From Palleronia aestuarii (lineage in GTDB: Bacteria; Pseudomonadota; Alphaproteobacteria; Rhodobacterales; Rhodobacteraceae), in the NCBI RefSeq assembly GCF_003253995.1, contig NZ_QKZL01000005.1, positions 266,291 through 330,290 on the forward strand: a stretch of 64,000 bases of DNA, in the 5' to 3' direction. The position numbers and the translations under genes were made by a program. The notes beneath the pieces are model-generated. The model was not told where the DNA came from and made no database searches. It worked only from the letters and a program-made list of their open reading frames with translations. This document shows, one piece after another, positions 17,367 to 26,194 of this stretch; within the stretch, counting starts at the first letter, position 1; each line of letters opens with the position of its first letter.

Positions 17367-18968
17367 CTATTCGGCCGCGAGGGTCTCCATATCGATATCG
17401 TCTTCGCGTTCCTCGGCCCGGCCATAGCCGCCGCCACCGGGCGTCACGACCTCCAGCCATTCGCCCGCCCGCAGGACACCGCGGCCCCGCTCGAACGGCG
17501 CGGCCTCAGGTGAGACGCGGAAGCTCCCGTGGCCGCCTTCGCCACCGCCCTGCAGGCCCCAGGACCGCGAACGGTTGCGCGAGATATCGACGCCGACCAT
17601 GCAATCCTCCGTGGCGCGGTAGACGCGCCTGAGGCCCATCCCGCCGCGCTGCCGACCCGGTCCGGCCGATCCGTCGACGAGTTCGTAGCGCTCGAGGATC
17701 AGGGGATACTCGACCTCGAGCGCCTCCACGGGCAGGTTGGAGGTGTTGGTGGTATGGACGTGGATGCCGTCGAGCCCGTCCGCATCCGGGCGCGCACCGC
17801 CGCCGCCGCCGATCGTCTCGAGATAGATCCAGTACTCGCCCGCCGAAGGCCCGCTCGTTCGCGTGCCGGAAAAGAGTGCCACGGTGCAGGCCGAGTTGGT
17901 GCAGGCGGAGACGCGTTCCGGCACGGCTTGCGCGAAGGCCCCGAGGATCAGGTCGGCGACCCTCTGGCAGGTCTGGACCCGCCCGTTGACGGCCGCGGGA
18001 TGCGCGCAGCTTAGGAGGCTTCCGTCGGGGGCGGTGACCGTGATCGGCCGCGAGAGGCCCGCATTCGGCAGGACCGTCGGATCGACGACGGATTTCACGA
18101 TATAGTAGACCGTGGCGAGAAGCGCGGTGCGGGTCATGTTGATGCCCGTGCGCGTCTGCGGCGGTGCCTCGAAGTCGAGCGCGATGTCGCCACCCGCGAT
18201 CGTGATCGTCACGGCAAGGGGCAGCGGCTCGGGCACTTCGAGATTGTCGAAGACGTCCTCGAACCTCCAGCGCCCGTCGGGCAGGGCCGCGAGCCCCGCG
18301 CGCATCTTCCGCTCCGCATAGTCGAGAAGTGCCTCGCCCGCGGCGAGGACCGTCTCCGCCCCGTGGCGCGCGCAGAGTTCCTGGAAGCGCTGCACGCCCA
18401 CGCGGTTCGCGGCCCGCTGCGCCCGCAGGTCGGAAAGCCGTTCCCGCGGCACCTGGCAATTGTGCAGGATGAGGTTCAGCACGTCTTGCTGCATCTCGCC
18501 CGCGCGGCAGAGGCGGATCGGCGGGATCCGCAGCCCTTCCTGGTAGATATGTGCATGGCCGCGATCGACGAAATCGGAATGATGCGCGAGATTCACCGTC
18601 CAGGCGACCATCCGGCCGTCGACGAAGATCGGCTCCGCGAGCACGATGTCGGGCAGGTGGGTGCCGCCCCCGAGATAGGCGTCATTGCCGACGAAAGCGT
18701 CGCCGGGCCGCATCTCTGCCGGATCGTGTTCGGCCATCACCATCGGGATGAAGTCGAGGAAGCTGCCCAGATGCACCGGAACGTGCTCCGCCTGGCAGAG
18801 CGTGCGCCCCTCCAGATCGAAGAGCGCCGTGGAGCAGTCGCGCCGCTCCTTGATGTTGGTCGAGTAGGACGCCCGGACGAGCGCCTCGCCGGTTTCGTCG
18901 ACGATCGAGGAGAGCGCGGCGCCGATCACTTCCACGGTGATCGGATCGAGCGACGTGGCACGGGTCAT
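17367..18968 (-). CDS. hyuB: Hydantoinase B / 5-oxoprolinase B-type subunit
   Basis: A 533-residue member of the HyuB family, the partner of HyuA in ATP-dependent hydrolysis of hydantoins or 5-oxoproline. Signatures include DPITVEVIGAALSSIVDETGEAL near the N-terminus, CSTALFD, PGDAFVGNDAYLGGGTHLPD and the glycine-rich TPGGGGYGRA end. Start ATG overlaps the hyuA stop (ATGA). Acetone carboxylase subunits are distant relatives, but the two-gene order here and the size fit HyuAB. Confidence 0.92.
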   Translation of the reverse strand: MTRATSLDPITVEVIGAALSSIVDETGEALVRASYSTNIKERRDCSTALFDLEGRTLCQAEHVPVHLGSFLDFIPMVMAEHDPAEMRPGDAFVGNDAYLGGGTHLPDIVLAEPIFVDGRMVAWTVNLAHHSDFVDRGHAHIYQEGLRIPPIRLCRAGEMQQDVLNLILHNCQVPRERLSDLRAQRAANRVGVQRFQELCARHGAETVLAAGEALLDYAERKMRAGLAALPDGRWRFEDVFDNLEVPEPLPLAVTITIAGGDIALDFEAPPQTRTGINMTRTALLATVYYIVKSVVDPTVLPNAGLSRPITVTAPDGSLLSCAHPAAVNGRVQTCQRVADLILGAFAQAVPERVSACTNSACTVALFSGTRTSGPSAGEYWIYLETIGGGGGARPDADGLDGIHVHTTNTSNLPVEALEVEYPLILERYELVDGSAGPGRQRGGMGLRRVYRATEDCMVGVDISRNRSRSWGLQGGGEGGHGSFRVSPEAAPFERGRGVLRAGEWLEVVTPGGGGYGRAEEREDDIDMETLAAE

Positions 18969-21058
18969 CGCGGCACCTCCAGGATGAGCGTATCGGTCGC
19001 GTCGACCGCGCCGGTGACGCCCGGAGGAACGAGCGTGGTCGTATCCATCTGCTCCACGATGGCCGGCCCCTCGATCTTCATGCCGGGCGCCAGTCGGTCG
19101 CGGTCGTAGAGAACGGTTTCCGCGAAATCGCGCGTCTCGGGATACCAGACCGACCGCGTGCCGATCACGGCCGTCATTGGGTCGGCATCGCCCAGCGGAC
19201 GATGCGGGAGGGTGGCCTTGTCGACCGAGCCCGAGGCCTCGGCGCGGAAGGTCACGCAGAAGATCCGCTCCCCCTCGACCGAAAAGCCGTAGAGACGGTC
19301 ATGGGCCTCGGCGAAGCGCGCGGCCAGCGTCTCGAGTGTGCGCGACGTGATCTCGCCCTCGGGCACCGCGATGGACAACTCGTAATTCTGCCCTTCGTAG
19401 CGCATGTCGATCCGGCGCGAGAAGTTCTGGCGGTCGGGGGCGATCCCCTCCGCGTCGAACCAATCCCTGGCCTCCGCCTCGGCCTGTCCGACGGCAGCGG
19501 CGATCTCGTCGATGGCGGCCTCTTCGAGGGGGATCAGGCGGGTCTGGGAGAAATCCGCCCGCAGATCGGTGAGCAGCAGGCCCAAAGCGCAGAGTGTGCC
19601 GGGCGTGGGCGGCACGATCACCCGTGTCATCCCGAGCTCCTGCGCGAGCCGCACGGCATGGAGCGGGCCCGCGCCGCCGAAGGCCATCAGCGCGTAGGCG
19701 CGGGGATCGTGCCCTTTCTGGACGGAGATCACCCGGATCGCCTTGGCCATGTTCGCGGTGACGACGGAGATGATGCCCTGCGCCGTCTCCATAGGCCCCA
19801 TGCCGAGGGTTTCGGCCATGACGCCGATCGCGTCTATCGCAAGATCGCGCCGTACCTCCATCCGACCGCCGAGAAGATGGGTGGGGTTGAGCACCTGCAG
19901 CACGATGTTCGCATCGGTCACGGTCGGCTCCGTCGCGCCCCGCCCGTAGCAGACCGGGCCCGGATCGGCGCCCGCGCTTTCGGGGCCGACCTTCAGAAGT
20001 CCGCCCGCATCGATCCGCGCGATGGATCCGCCGCCCGCGCCCACCGTATGGATGTCGAGCATCGGCGCCTTTATCGGATAGCCGTGGACCACGCTCTCGC
20101 TCGTCAGAACGACCTCGCCCCCGGCGAGGAGCGCCACGTCGCTCGACGTGCCGCCCATGTCGAAGGTGATGACGTCTGCAAAGCCCGAGGCCGCGCCGAT
20201 CGCCTGTGCCGCGACCACGCCGGTAGAGGGGCCCGAGAGCACGGCGCGTACGGGCGTCTCCGCCGCCGCCTCGAACCGCACGACGCCGCCGTTCGATTGT
20301 GTCAGATGCGGCGCTACGCCGAGGCCCAGCTCCTCGAGCCGGGGCGCGAGACGGCTGATGTAGCGATGCATGATCGGCCCGAGATAGGCGTTGACCGTAC
20401 TGGTCGAGAGGCGCTCGAACTCGCGGAATTCAGGCGCGATCTCGTGGCTTGCCGTGATGAATGCATCCGGAAGCTCTTCGGCCACGATGCGGCGCGCGGC
20501 CTTTTCGTGGGCGGGGTTGACGAAGGCATAGAGAAAGCAGATCGCCACGGCCTCCACGCCCGCCCGCCGCATCGCGCGCGCCCGGTCTCGCACCGCCGCC
20601 TCGTCGAGCGGGGCGAGGATCTCCCCGGTATGCAGGACACGTTCGGGCACCTCGAAGCGCAGCGCGCGCGGGACGAGGGTGATCGGCTTGTCGGCGAAGA
20701 TGTCGTAGAGATCGGGGCGCTTCTGCCGGCCGACCTCGAGCAGGTCCCGGAACCCGTCCGTCGTCAGGAGGCCTACCTTCGCGCCGCGATGGGTGATGAG
20801 CGCGTTCGTCGCGACCGTCGTGCCATGTCCGAGATAGGCGATCGCGCGCGCCGGATCGCTCCGGGCATCCGTCCGGTTGCGCATACCCTGGGCGACGGCG
20901 TCGCTGATACCCCGTGACGGATCGTCCGGTGTCGAGGGGACCTTCCAGACCGCGAAACGTCCGGTCTCCTCGTCGAACATGCAGATGTCGGTGAAGGTCC
21001 CTCCGGAATCGACGCCGACCCTCCAGGTCTTCCGATTGATCTCCTGCGATCCATCCAT
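18965..21058 (-). CDS. hyuA: Hydantoinase A / 5-oxoprolinase A-type subunit
   Basis: A 697-residue HyuA-family ATPase subunit. The N-terminal phosphate-binding motif is RVGVDSGGTFTDICMFD. GHGTTVATNALI and the FDMGGTSSDVALL motif are also classic. Together with HyuB it would open a five-membered cyclic imide/lactam using ATP. ATG at 21058 is chosen because upstream in-frame codons extend into the divergent promoter region. It is the first gene of a minus-strand operon that continues through an ABC transporter, and a GntR gene points away from it, so repression by that regulator is likely. With a gamma-glutamyltransferase gene nearby, 5-oxoproline is a reasonable candidate substrate. Confidence 0.92.
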   Translation of the reverse strand: MDGSQEINRKTWRVGVDSGGTFTDICMFDEETGRFAVWKVPSTPDDPSRGISDAVAQGMRNRTDARSDPARAIAYLGHGTTVATNALITHRGAKVGLLTTDGFRDLLEVGRQKRPDLYDIFADKPITLVPRALRFEVPERVLHTGEILAPLDEAAVRDRARAMRRAGVEAVAICFLYAFVNPAHEKAARRIVAEELPDAFITASHEIAPEFREFERLSTSTVNAYLGPIMHRYISRLAPRLEELGLGVAPHLTQSNGGVVRFEAAAETPVRAVLSGPSTGVVAAQAIGAASGFADVITFDMGGTSSDVALLAGGEVVLTSESVVHGYPIKAPMLDIHTVGAGGGSIARIDAGGLLKVGPESAGADPGPVCYGRGATEPTVTDANIVLQVLNPTHLLGGRMEVRRDLAIDAIGVMAETLGMGPMETAQGIISVVTANMAKAIRVISVQKGHDPRAYALMAFGGAGPLHAVRLAQELGMTRVIVPPTPGTLCALGLLLTDLRADFSQTRLIPLEEAAIDEIAAAVGQAEAEARDWFDAEGIAPDRQNFSRRIDMRYEGQNYELSIAVPEGEITSRTLETLAARFAEAHDRLYGFSVEGERIFCVTFRAEASGSVDKATLPHRPLGDADPMTAVIGTRSVWYPETRDFAETVLYDRDRLAPGMKIEGPAIVEQMDTTTLVPPGVTGAVDATDTLILEVPR

Positions 21059-21091
21059 CGAGTCGATTCCATTGCCGTCCTGTCTACGTCG

Positions 21092-21099
21092 TGTATACA
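21092..21099. promoter_or_regulatory. Candidate GntR operator (TGTATACA)
   Basis: A perfect 8-base palindrome, TGTATACA, inside GTGTATACAA, lies in the 91-base divergent space between hyuA and the GntR gene. FCD-type GntR proteins often bind TTGT-NN-ACAA or TNGT-NNN-ACNA palindromes. The position between divergent promoters fits autorepression plus control of hyuA. The assignment is inferred from position and symmetry. Confidence 0.45.
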
Positions 21100-21149
21100 A
21101 GAGGAAGAATTCGGGTCTGTCCAGCCCAGTGTGACCTTTGGTAAGGAGA

Positions 21150-21860
21150 ATGGGCCGGGCCGCGAGGAGATACCGCTTGGACAAATCGCTTGGCATGCAT
21201 CCTGCGCAAAAGATCGGCGAACCGCGAATTCCATCGGAATCGGCTCGTGAACGGGCCTACCGGGGCATTCGCGCCGGCATCATCGCGGGGGACTTCGCAC
21301 CCGGCGAGTTCATCGAGGAGGCCACCGCCTGCGAGGCGACCGGCGTATCGAGATCGCCGGTGCGAGAGGCCCTTAATCGCCTTGCGGCGGAAGGGTTCGT
21401 TGAATTGCATCCCCGGCGCGGCGCGCTGGTCAAGCCGCTCTCGGCGGAAGAATTGCGCGACCTCTTCGAGGTGCGCAGCATCATCGAGCGGCATGCGGTC
21501 AGCCGTATCTGCCGCGAGTCCCGGCCCGTCCCCGACGATCTCCTAGAGATCTGTCGCAGGCACGAGGCGCTCGACCCCACCGATCTGCCCGCCTGCGTCG
21601 AGATCAACCGCCTCTTTCACCGACAGGTGATTGCCGCGAGTGGCAACCAGGTCCTCCTACAGGTCTTCGACAGCCTTCGAGCGAGCCTCACGCGGGTGGC
21701 GATGCTTTCCCTCCAGCTGGGTGTGGGCAAGAACGATATCATCGAGAGCGAGCATCGCGAATTGGTCGAGGCGCTGCAGGCGCAGGACGAGGCGGCGGCG
21801 CTCGACGTGCTCGACCGTCATCTGCAACCCATGCCTAAACTCATGGCCGCGTTGCGCTGA
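21150..21860 (+). CDS. GntR family regulator (FadR/FCD subfamily)
   Basis: A winged-helix N-terminal domain (RAYRGIRAGIIAGDFAPGEFI, SRSPVREALNRLAAEGFVEL) is followed by an FCD ligand domain with the usual metal-site histidine/aspartate pattern (EINRLFHRQVIAASGN; EHRELVEAL). The product is 236 residues from ATG 21150, where AAGGAG is only 1 base upstream. ATG at 21195 (MHPAQKIGEP) is equally plausible and gives a more typical length. It is divergent from hyuA, and 73 bases separate it from the ggt gene, so it probably controls both in response to a carboxylate ligand. Confidence 0.9.
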   Translation: MGRAARRYRLDKSLGMHPAQKIGEPRIPSESARERAYRGIRAGIIAGDFAPGEFIEEATACEATGVSRSPVREALNRLAAEGFVELHPRRGALVKPLSAEELRDLFEVRSIIERHAVSRICRESRPVPDDLLEICRRHEALDPTDLPACVEINRLFHRQVIAASGNQVLLQVFDSLRASLTRVAMLSLQLGVGKNDIIESEHRELVEALQAQDEAAALDVLDRHLQPMPKLMAALR

Positions 21861-21933
21861 CACATGTGCGCCGCCCGGGCCTCTAGGGCCCGAACTCGGT
21901 TCCGGCCGGCCGACAGGAAGAAAGGATCGTCTG

Positions 21934-23616
21934 ATGACACCAGAGAAGACACCGGCAAGGGGATACGGCGGCGTGGTCGTGACCAACCATCCGCGGGGGA
22001 CGGCTGCCGGATACGAGATGCTCGCCGCTGGCGGCAACGCCGTCGATGCGGCGGTGGCCTCGCTCCTCGCGCTCTGCGTGGTCGAGCCGATGATGGTGGG
22101 CATCGCGGGCGGCGGCATGGCGCATATTCGCCTTGCCGATGGGTCTCACCGGGTGATCGACGGGCTCGCCTACGCCCCGGCCGCGATGAAGGCGGACAGC
22201 TACGAGCCCGTCTCCGACGAGCCGCCCGATCATATGGAAACGGTGGGGCAGCGCTCGAAACTTGGGCCCACCGCCGTCGCGGTGCCCGGCAACCTGGCCG
22301 CCTGGTGCGGAATGCAGGAGCGGTTTGGCAAGCTTCCCTTCGCCGACGTGATCGCGCCCGCCATCGGGCTCGCGCGCCGCGGCTTCGCGGTGACGCATTA
22401 CCTCGCCGGCGCAATCGGGGAGGCGGCGTCGGACTTCGCCCGCGATCCGGCGATCTCGAACCTGATGATGCCGAACGGCACGCCGCTCCGGGCGGGCGAC
22501 CGTCTCGTCCAGGGAGATTTCGCCGAGGCGCTCGCGCACATCGAGAAGGACGGCGCGGCGGCGCTTCATGGCGGCGCGCTCGGCGCGGCCCTCGCGGACC
22601 GGATCGCCACCGGCGGCGAGGATGCCGGATGGCTCGACCGTGACGATCTCGCGGCCTACGAGGTGCGCGAGCGGGAGGTGATCCGGGGGAGCTATCGCGG
22701 GCACGAGGTGATCGGCCCGCCGCCGCCCGCCTCCTCCGGCGTGCACGTCGTGGAGATGCTGAACCTGCTCGAGCATTTCGACGTCGCGGGGCTCGGGTTC
22801 GGGACGAAGGAGGGGCTGCACCTCATGGCGAGGGTGATACGGCTGGCCTTCGAGGATCGGCGCGCGACGAGCGGGGACCCGGATTTCGTCGATGTTCCGG
22901 TGGAGAAGCTGACTTCGAAGGCCTATGCCGAAGCCTCGCTGGCCCGTCTGGACGGCGTCGCGCGAGACGGAGGGTCCAGCGCATACGAGAGCGCCGACAC
23001 CACCCATGTGACCGTGGCCGATCGCGACGGCAACGTCGTCTCCGCGACGCATACGATCAACGGGATCTTCGGTGCGCGTTTCATGGTGCCCGGGACCGGG
23101 ATCATCCCGAACAACTACATGATGAACTTCGATCCCCATCCGGGACGGGCGCTTTCGGTCGCGCCGGGCAAGCGGGTGCCCACCTCGATGGCGCCGATGA
23201 TGGTCCTGAAGGACGGGCGGATCCGTTTCGCCCTGGGGCTTCCCGGCGGCCTGCGGATCTTTCCCTCCGCGCTGCAGGCCATCGTCAATCTCGTGGATCA
23301 CGCCATGCCGCTTCAGGAGGCGATCGAATCGCCGCGGATCTGGACCGAGGGGCATCATCTCGAGGTCGAGAGGGCGCTGGAACCGATGGCCCCGGCGCTT
23401 CGCGCGCGCGGCCACGAGGTGCGCGTGATGCCGCATGTCGGCGGCGGGATGAACGCCATCTCCTTCGGAGCGGACGGCGTGATGGAGGGCGCGGCCTGCT
23501 GGCGCGCGGACGGGACCGTGGCCGCCCTCGGCGGTGGCGAGGCCCGCCCCGGCATCCGCTTCTGGCCCGATCGCGCCCCCGAGCGGACCGAGGGCGAGGG
23601 CGATCCCGACGCCTGA
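21934..23616 (+). CDS. ggt: Gamma-glutamyltransferase family protein
   Basis: A 560-residue Ntn-hydrolase of the GGT family. The N-terminal block GGNAVDAAVASLLALCVVEP is diagnostic. The autoprocessing nucleophile is expected at Thr356 in DTTHVTVADRDGN. The residue before it is Asp, where E. coli GGT has Gln. The later GLPGG and PRIWTEGHHLEVE segments match the small subunit. No signal peptide is visible, so a cytoplasmic enzyme is likely. It would hydrolyse or transfer gamma-glutamyl groups, or act as a cephalosporin acylase-like amidase. With HyuAB nearby it suggests a gamma-glutamyl/5-oxoproline route. Confidence 0.9.
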   Translation: MTPEKTPARGYGGVVVTNHPRGTAAGYEMLAAGGNAVDAAVASLLALCVVEPMMVGIAGGGMAHIRLADGSHRVIDGLAYAPAAMKADSYEPVSDEPPDHMETVGQRSKLGPTAVAVPGNLAAWCGMQERFGKLPFADVIAPAIGLARRGFAVTHYLAGAIGEAASDFARDPAISNLMMPNGTPLRAGDRLVQGDFAEALAHIEKDGAAALHGGALGAALADRIATGGEDAGWLDRDDLAAYEVREREVIRGSYRGHEVIGPPPPASSGVHVVEMLNLLEHFDVAGLGFGTKEGLHLMARVIRLAFEDRRATSGDPDFVDVPVEKLTSKAYAEASLARLDGVARDGGSSAYESADTTHVTVADRDGNVVSATHTINGIFGARFMVPGTGIIPNNYMMNFDPHPGRALSVAPGKRVPTSMAPMMVLKDGRIRFALGLPGGLRIFPSALQAIVNLVDHAMPLQEAIESPRIWTEGHHLEVERALEPMAPALRARGHEVRVMPHVGGGMNAISFGADGVMEGAACWRADGTVAALGGGEARPGIRFWPDRAPERTEGEGDPDA

Positions 23617-23924
23617 TCGGGCGCATCTGCGAAATATCCCCTCATGCATCCGCATGGGGGAGATTGGCTGGAACGTGATCCAAGCGCACGCGCTTCCCGA
23701 ACGCGCCTGCTAGTCACGTGCCGCTGAGACGGACGCGAGTGCAAGGAAGCTGCTATGCTCTCGTGAAAGATCAAACATCCCGCATTGCCCCACGCGAGCG
23801 TCGGATACTGGCGCGACTGGGCACCGGAGTTTCGCCGATACCGTCAACCCAATCTGGGTGTATCCCTCGCACGATCGGAGTTCGCAGGTTGGGCCTTATC
23901 CGCTCTCGGCAAAAAGGGCACCGG
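23617..23924. other. Intergenic region, convergent genes
   Basis: About 308 bases separate the convergent ggt and aminotransferase genes. Apart from the hairpin near its left end I see no gene, repeat or RNA here. Short open frames through it lack a credible ribosome site and family features. Confidence 0.5.
23638..23660 (+). terminator. Terminator-like hairpin after ggt
   Basis: Twenty-two bases past the ggt stop, CCCC-T-CATGC and GCATG-GGGG form a stem with a 4-base loop and one bulged T. No clear T-run follows, so it may stabilise the mRNA end or act as a weak or bidirectional terminator between convergent genes. Confidence 0.4.
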
Positions 23925-25145
23925 TCAGGCGACCTCTTCCAGGGCGTCCGACAAGGCATCGAGAAGCAGATCCCCATGCGCCGGCGTGAACGTCAATGGC
24001 GGGCGGATCTTCAGGACGTCGCCCTTGGGGCCGGATGCATTGAGGAGGACCCCGCGGCGTCGCATCGCCTCGACGATCCGGCCCGCGGGGACAGCCATCT
24101 CCACTCCGGCGAAAAGGCCCGCGCCGCGCACCTCGACGATAGCCTCCGACCTGTCGGCAAGCGCACGGAGGCCCGTGCGGAGATGTGTGCCGCTCTCACC
24201 CACGCGGTCGAGGAAGCCGGGCTCCGTCAGGATCGAAAGCACCTCCGCGGCGGCCGCGATCGTCACATGACCACCGGCGAAGGTGTTGAAGTAGCGTACC
24301 GTCTCTCCGAACGCCGCACCGATCTCGGGGCGGAGCGCGACCGCGGCGATCGGCAGGCCGCCCCCCATCGGCTTGCCCATCACGGCGAGGTCGGGCGTGA
24401 TCCCATGCCGTGCGAACCCCCACATATCCGGTCCGAGACGGCCGAAACCCGGCTGGACCTCGTCGGCGATATAAAGCGCCCCGGCCGCATGGACCGCGTC
24501 AAGGGCGGGAGCGAGAAGTCCCGGCGGATCGGCGACGACCCCGTCGGAGGAAAAGATGCCGTCGGCGATGAACGCCAGCGGCGTGATGCCGTGACGCGCG
24601 AGATCGGCGAAAGCGGCGGCGATCCGCCCCGCGAAAGCGTCGCCGTCGCCATCGAGCGGCGGGGCGACGGTGCGCACATGCGGCCCGATCGGCACACCGG
24701 GTCCGAGGGACGGGGAGATCGCGGCGACCGCCGCGCTCGTGCCGTGATAGGCGTTGTCGGTCACGACGATGCCTGCGCCGCCGTTGTGCCGGGCGGCGAT
24801 CCGAAGCGCGAGATCGACCGCTTCGGATCCCGTACAGGTATACATTACCTGCGAGATCGCGTCCGGGAAGGTGTCGAGCAGCGCTTCGGAATAGTCGAGG
24901 ATCGCCGTGTCGAGATAACGCGTATGGGTGTTGAGCCGCCCCATCTGCTCGGCAACGCGGGCGGCCACCCGCGGGTTGGCGTGACCGACACAGGGCACGT
25001 TGTTGTAGGCGTCGAGATACCGCCGTCCCGCGCTGTCGTGGAGCCAGACGTCGTCGCCCCGGACGATCTCGAGCGGTTCGTCGTAGAAGAGGCGGTAGGA
25101 GCCGCCCAGAAGCCGGCGCCGCCGTTCGATCGTGGTCTCGCTCAT
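23925..25145 (-). CDS. Class III PLP enzyme (aminotransferase / phospho-lyase type)
   Basis: A 406-residue class III aminotransferase-fold protein. The PLP lysine is expected at Lys258 (LAVMGKPMGGGLP) with the pyridine-nitrogen Asp at 228 (YIADEV). TCTGSEAVDLALRIAARH and DNAYHGTSAA are the cofactor phosphate region. Its start overlaps the stop of a small-molecule kinase gene (ATGA). This pairing is known from hydroxylysine kinase/5-phosphohydroxylysine phospho-lyase and from ethanolamine-phosphate phospho-lyase relatives. A phospho-lyase on an amino-alcohol phosphate is therefore as likely as a transaminase. Confidence 0.88.
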   Translation of the reverse strand: MSETTIERRRRLLGGSYRLFYDEPLEIVRGDDVWLHDSAGRRYLDAYNNVPCVGHANPRVAARVAEQMGRLNTHTRYLDTAILDYSEALLDTFPDAISQVMYTCTGSEAVDLALRIAARHNGGAGIVVTDNAYHGTSAAVAAISPSLGPGVPIGPHVRTVAPPLDGDGDAFAGRIAAAFADLARHGITPLAFIADGIFSSDGVVADPPGLLAPALDAVHAAGALYIADEVQPGFGRLGPDMWGFARHGITPDLAVMGKPMGGGLPIAAVALRPEIGAAFGETVRYFNTFAGGHVTIAAAAEVLSILTEPGFLDRVGESGTHLRTGLRALADRSEAIVEVRGAGLFAGVEMAVPAGRIVEAMRRRGVLLNASGPKGDVLKIRPPLTFTPAHGDLLLDALSDALEEVA

Positions 25146-26194
25146 CGGGCGCACGCCTCCGCGATGCGTCCGGCGATCCTGTCGCGCGGCATTGCGTCGA
25201 GACGGTCGAACTGCCGCCAGACATCGGAGCTGTTGCGCAGGATGTAGGCCCTCCGCTCCGGGAGGCGGTCGGCACGGGCCTGCGGGATCAGGACGCGCAT
25301 CGCCATGCGTGCTTCGATCGCGGCGGGCAGGAGGGTGATCTCCGCCTCGTCGAGCGGCCGTTCGGCGGAGAATCCCGAGAGGAAGGCGCAGGCGGGGTCG
25401 AGCGGATCCTCGGACCGGCCCATCTGGTGGGCGGCGCCGATGGCCGCGTCGAAGACCCGCGCCGTGCGGACCATGTCGCCGAAATCGATGATGCCGCTGA
25501 CGCGGGCGGGGTCCCGGGGGTCCATCAGGACGTTGTCGGTGTTCATGTCGTTATGAACCACCTGCCTCGGCAGATCCGCGGTGACGCGCTCGTCGAACGC
25601 CGCGAGGGCACGGGCTACGCGGCGCGATTGCGCCGCCTCGGGGAAACGAACCGGAAGGTCGCGCAGCTCGCCGGCTCTGGCGAGATCCCAGGTGGTGCGA
25701 TGGCCGTCGGCCGGGTGGCGGAAATCGGCAAGCGCCGTCTGCAGGCGCGCGGCGACGGCGCCGATCGCACGGCTTTGTGCGGCGTTGCGGTGGCAGTCGG
25801 TCTGCGCGCGGCCGTGGGCGAAACTCGTCGCCCGGACGGTCCGCCTGTCGCCTGCCCCGAAATCGAGCCGCAGCGACGGCGCCTCGGTCAGGGTGCGGCG
25901 CAGACGCAGGATTGGAAGCTCGGCGGCTCGGGCCTCGAGATGGACAAGCGCTTCGGTATGGAAGTCGGAAATCTCCGGCGGCTCGCCGGGGCTGACGATC
26001 TTGAGGAAGAGACGCGTGCCGCACTCCGACGTGATCGCAAAATTGCTGTCCTTCTCTCCGGGCAGGGATGTCGCCGCGCCCACGACGCCATAATGCACGC
26101 GTGCGATCTCCGCCGCGACCTCGGGCGTGATCTGCGGCGCGATGTCGGCGAGGCTCGGATCGAGACCCGGCGCCGCAAGGGGTTCAGGCCGCAT
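25142..26194 (-). CDS. APH-family small-molecule kinase (hydroxylysine kinase-like)
   Basis: A 350-residue aminoglycoside phosphotransferase-fold kinase. The catalytic loop is VVHNDMNTDNVLMD (Brenner HxDxxxxN) and the metal motif is IIDFGDM. N-terminal SNFAI and FLKI fit the nucleotide-binding lobe. It overlaps the amidase gene by 11 bases and the PLP-enzyme gene by 4. Antibiotic resistance is unlikely in this context. It probably phosphorylates an amino alcohol that the PLP enzyme then breaks down. Confidence 0.85.
   Translation of the reverse strand: MRPEPLAAPGLDPSLADIAPQITPEVAAEIARVHYGVVGAATSLPGEKDSNFAITSECGTRLFLKIVSPGEPPEISDFHTEALVHLEARAAELPILRLRRTLTEAPSLRLDFGAGDRRTVRATSFAHGRAQTDCHRNAAQSRAIGAVAARLQTALADFRHPADGHRTTWDLARAGELRDLPVRFPEAAQSRRVARALAAFDERVTADLPRQVVHNDMNTDNVLMDPRDPARVSGIIDFGDMVRTARVFDAAIGAAHQMGRSEDPLDPACAFLSGFSAERPLDEAEITLLPAAIEARMAMRVLIPQARADRLPERRAYILRNSSDVWRQFDRLDAMPRDRIAGRIAEACAR

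Noticed and set aside
25142..26194. Aminoglycoside resistance gene
   Set aside because: The APH fold is shared by many metabolic kinases. The overlap with an amidase and a PLP enzyme gene points to metabolism, not resistance.
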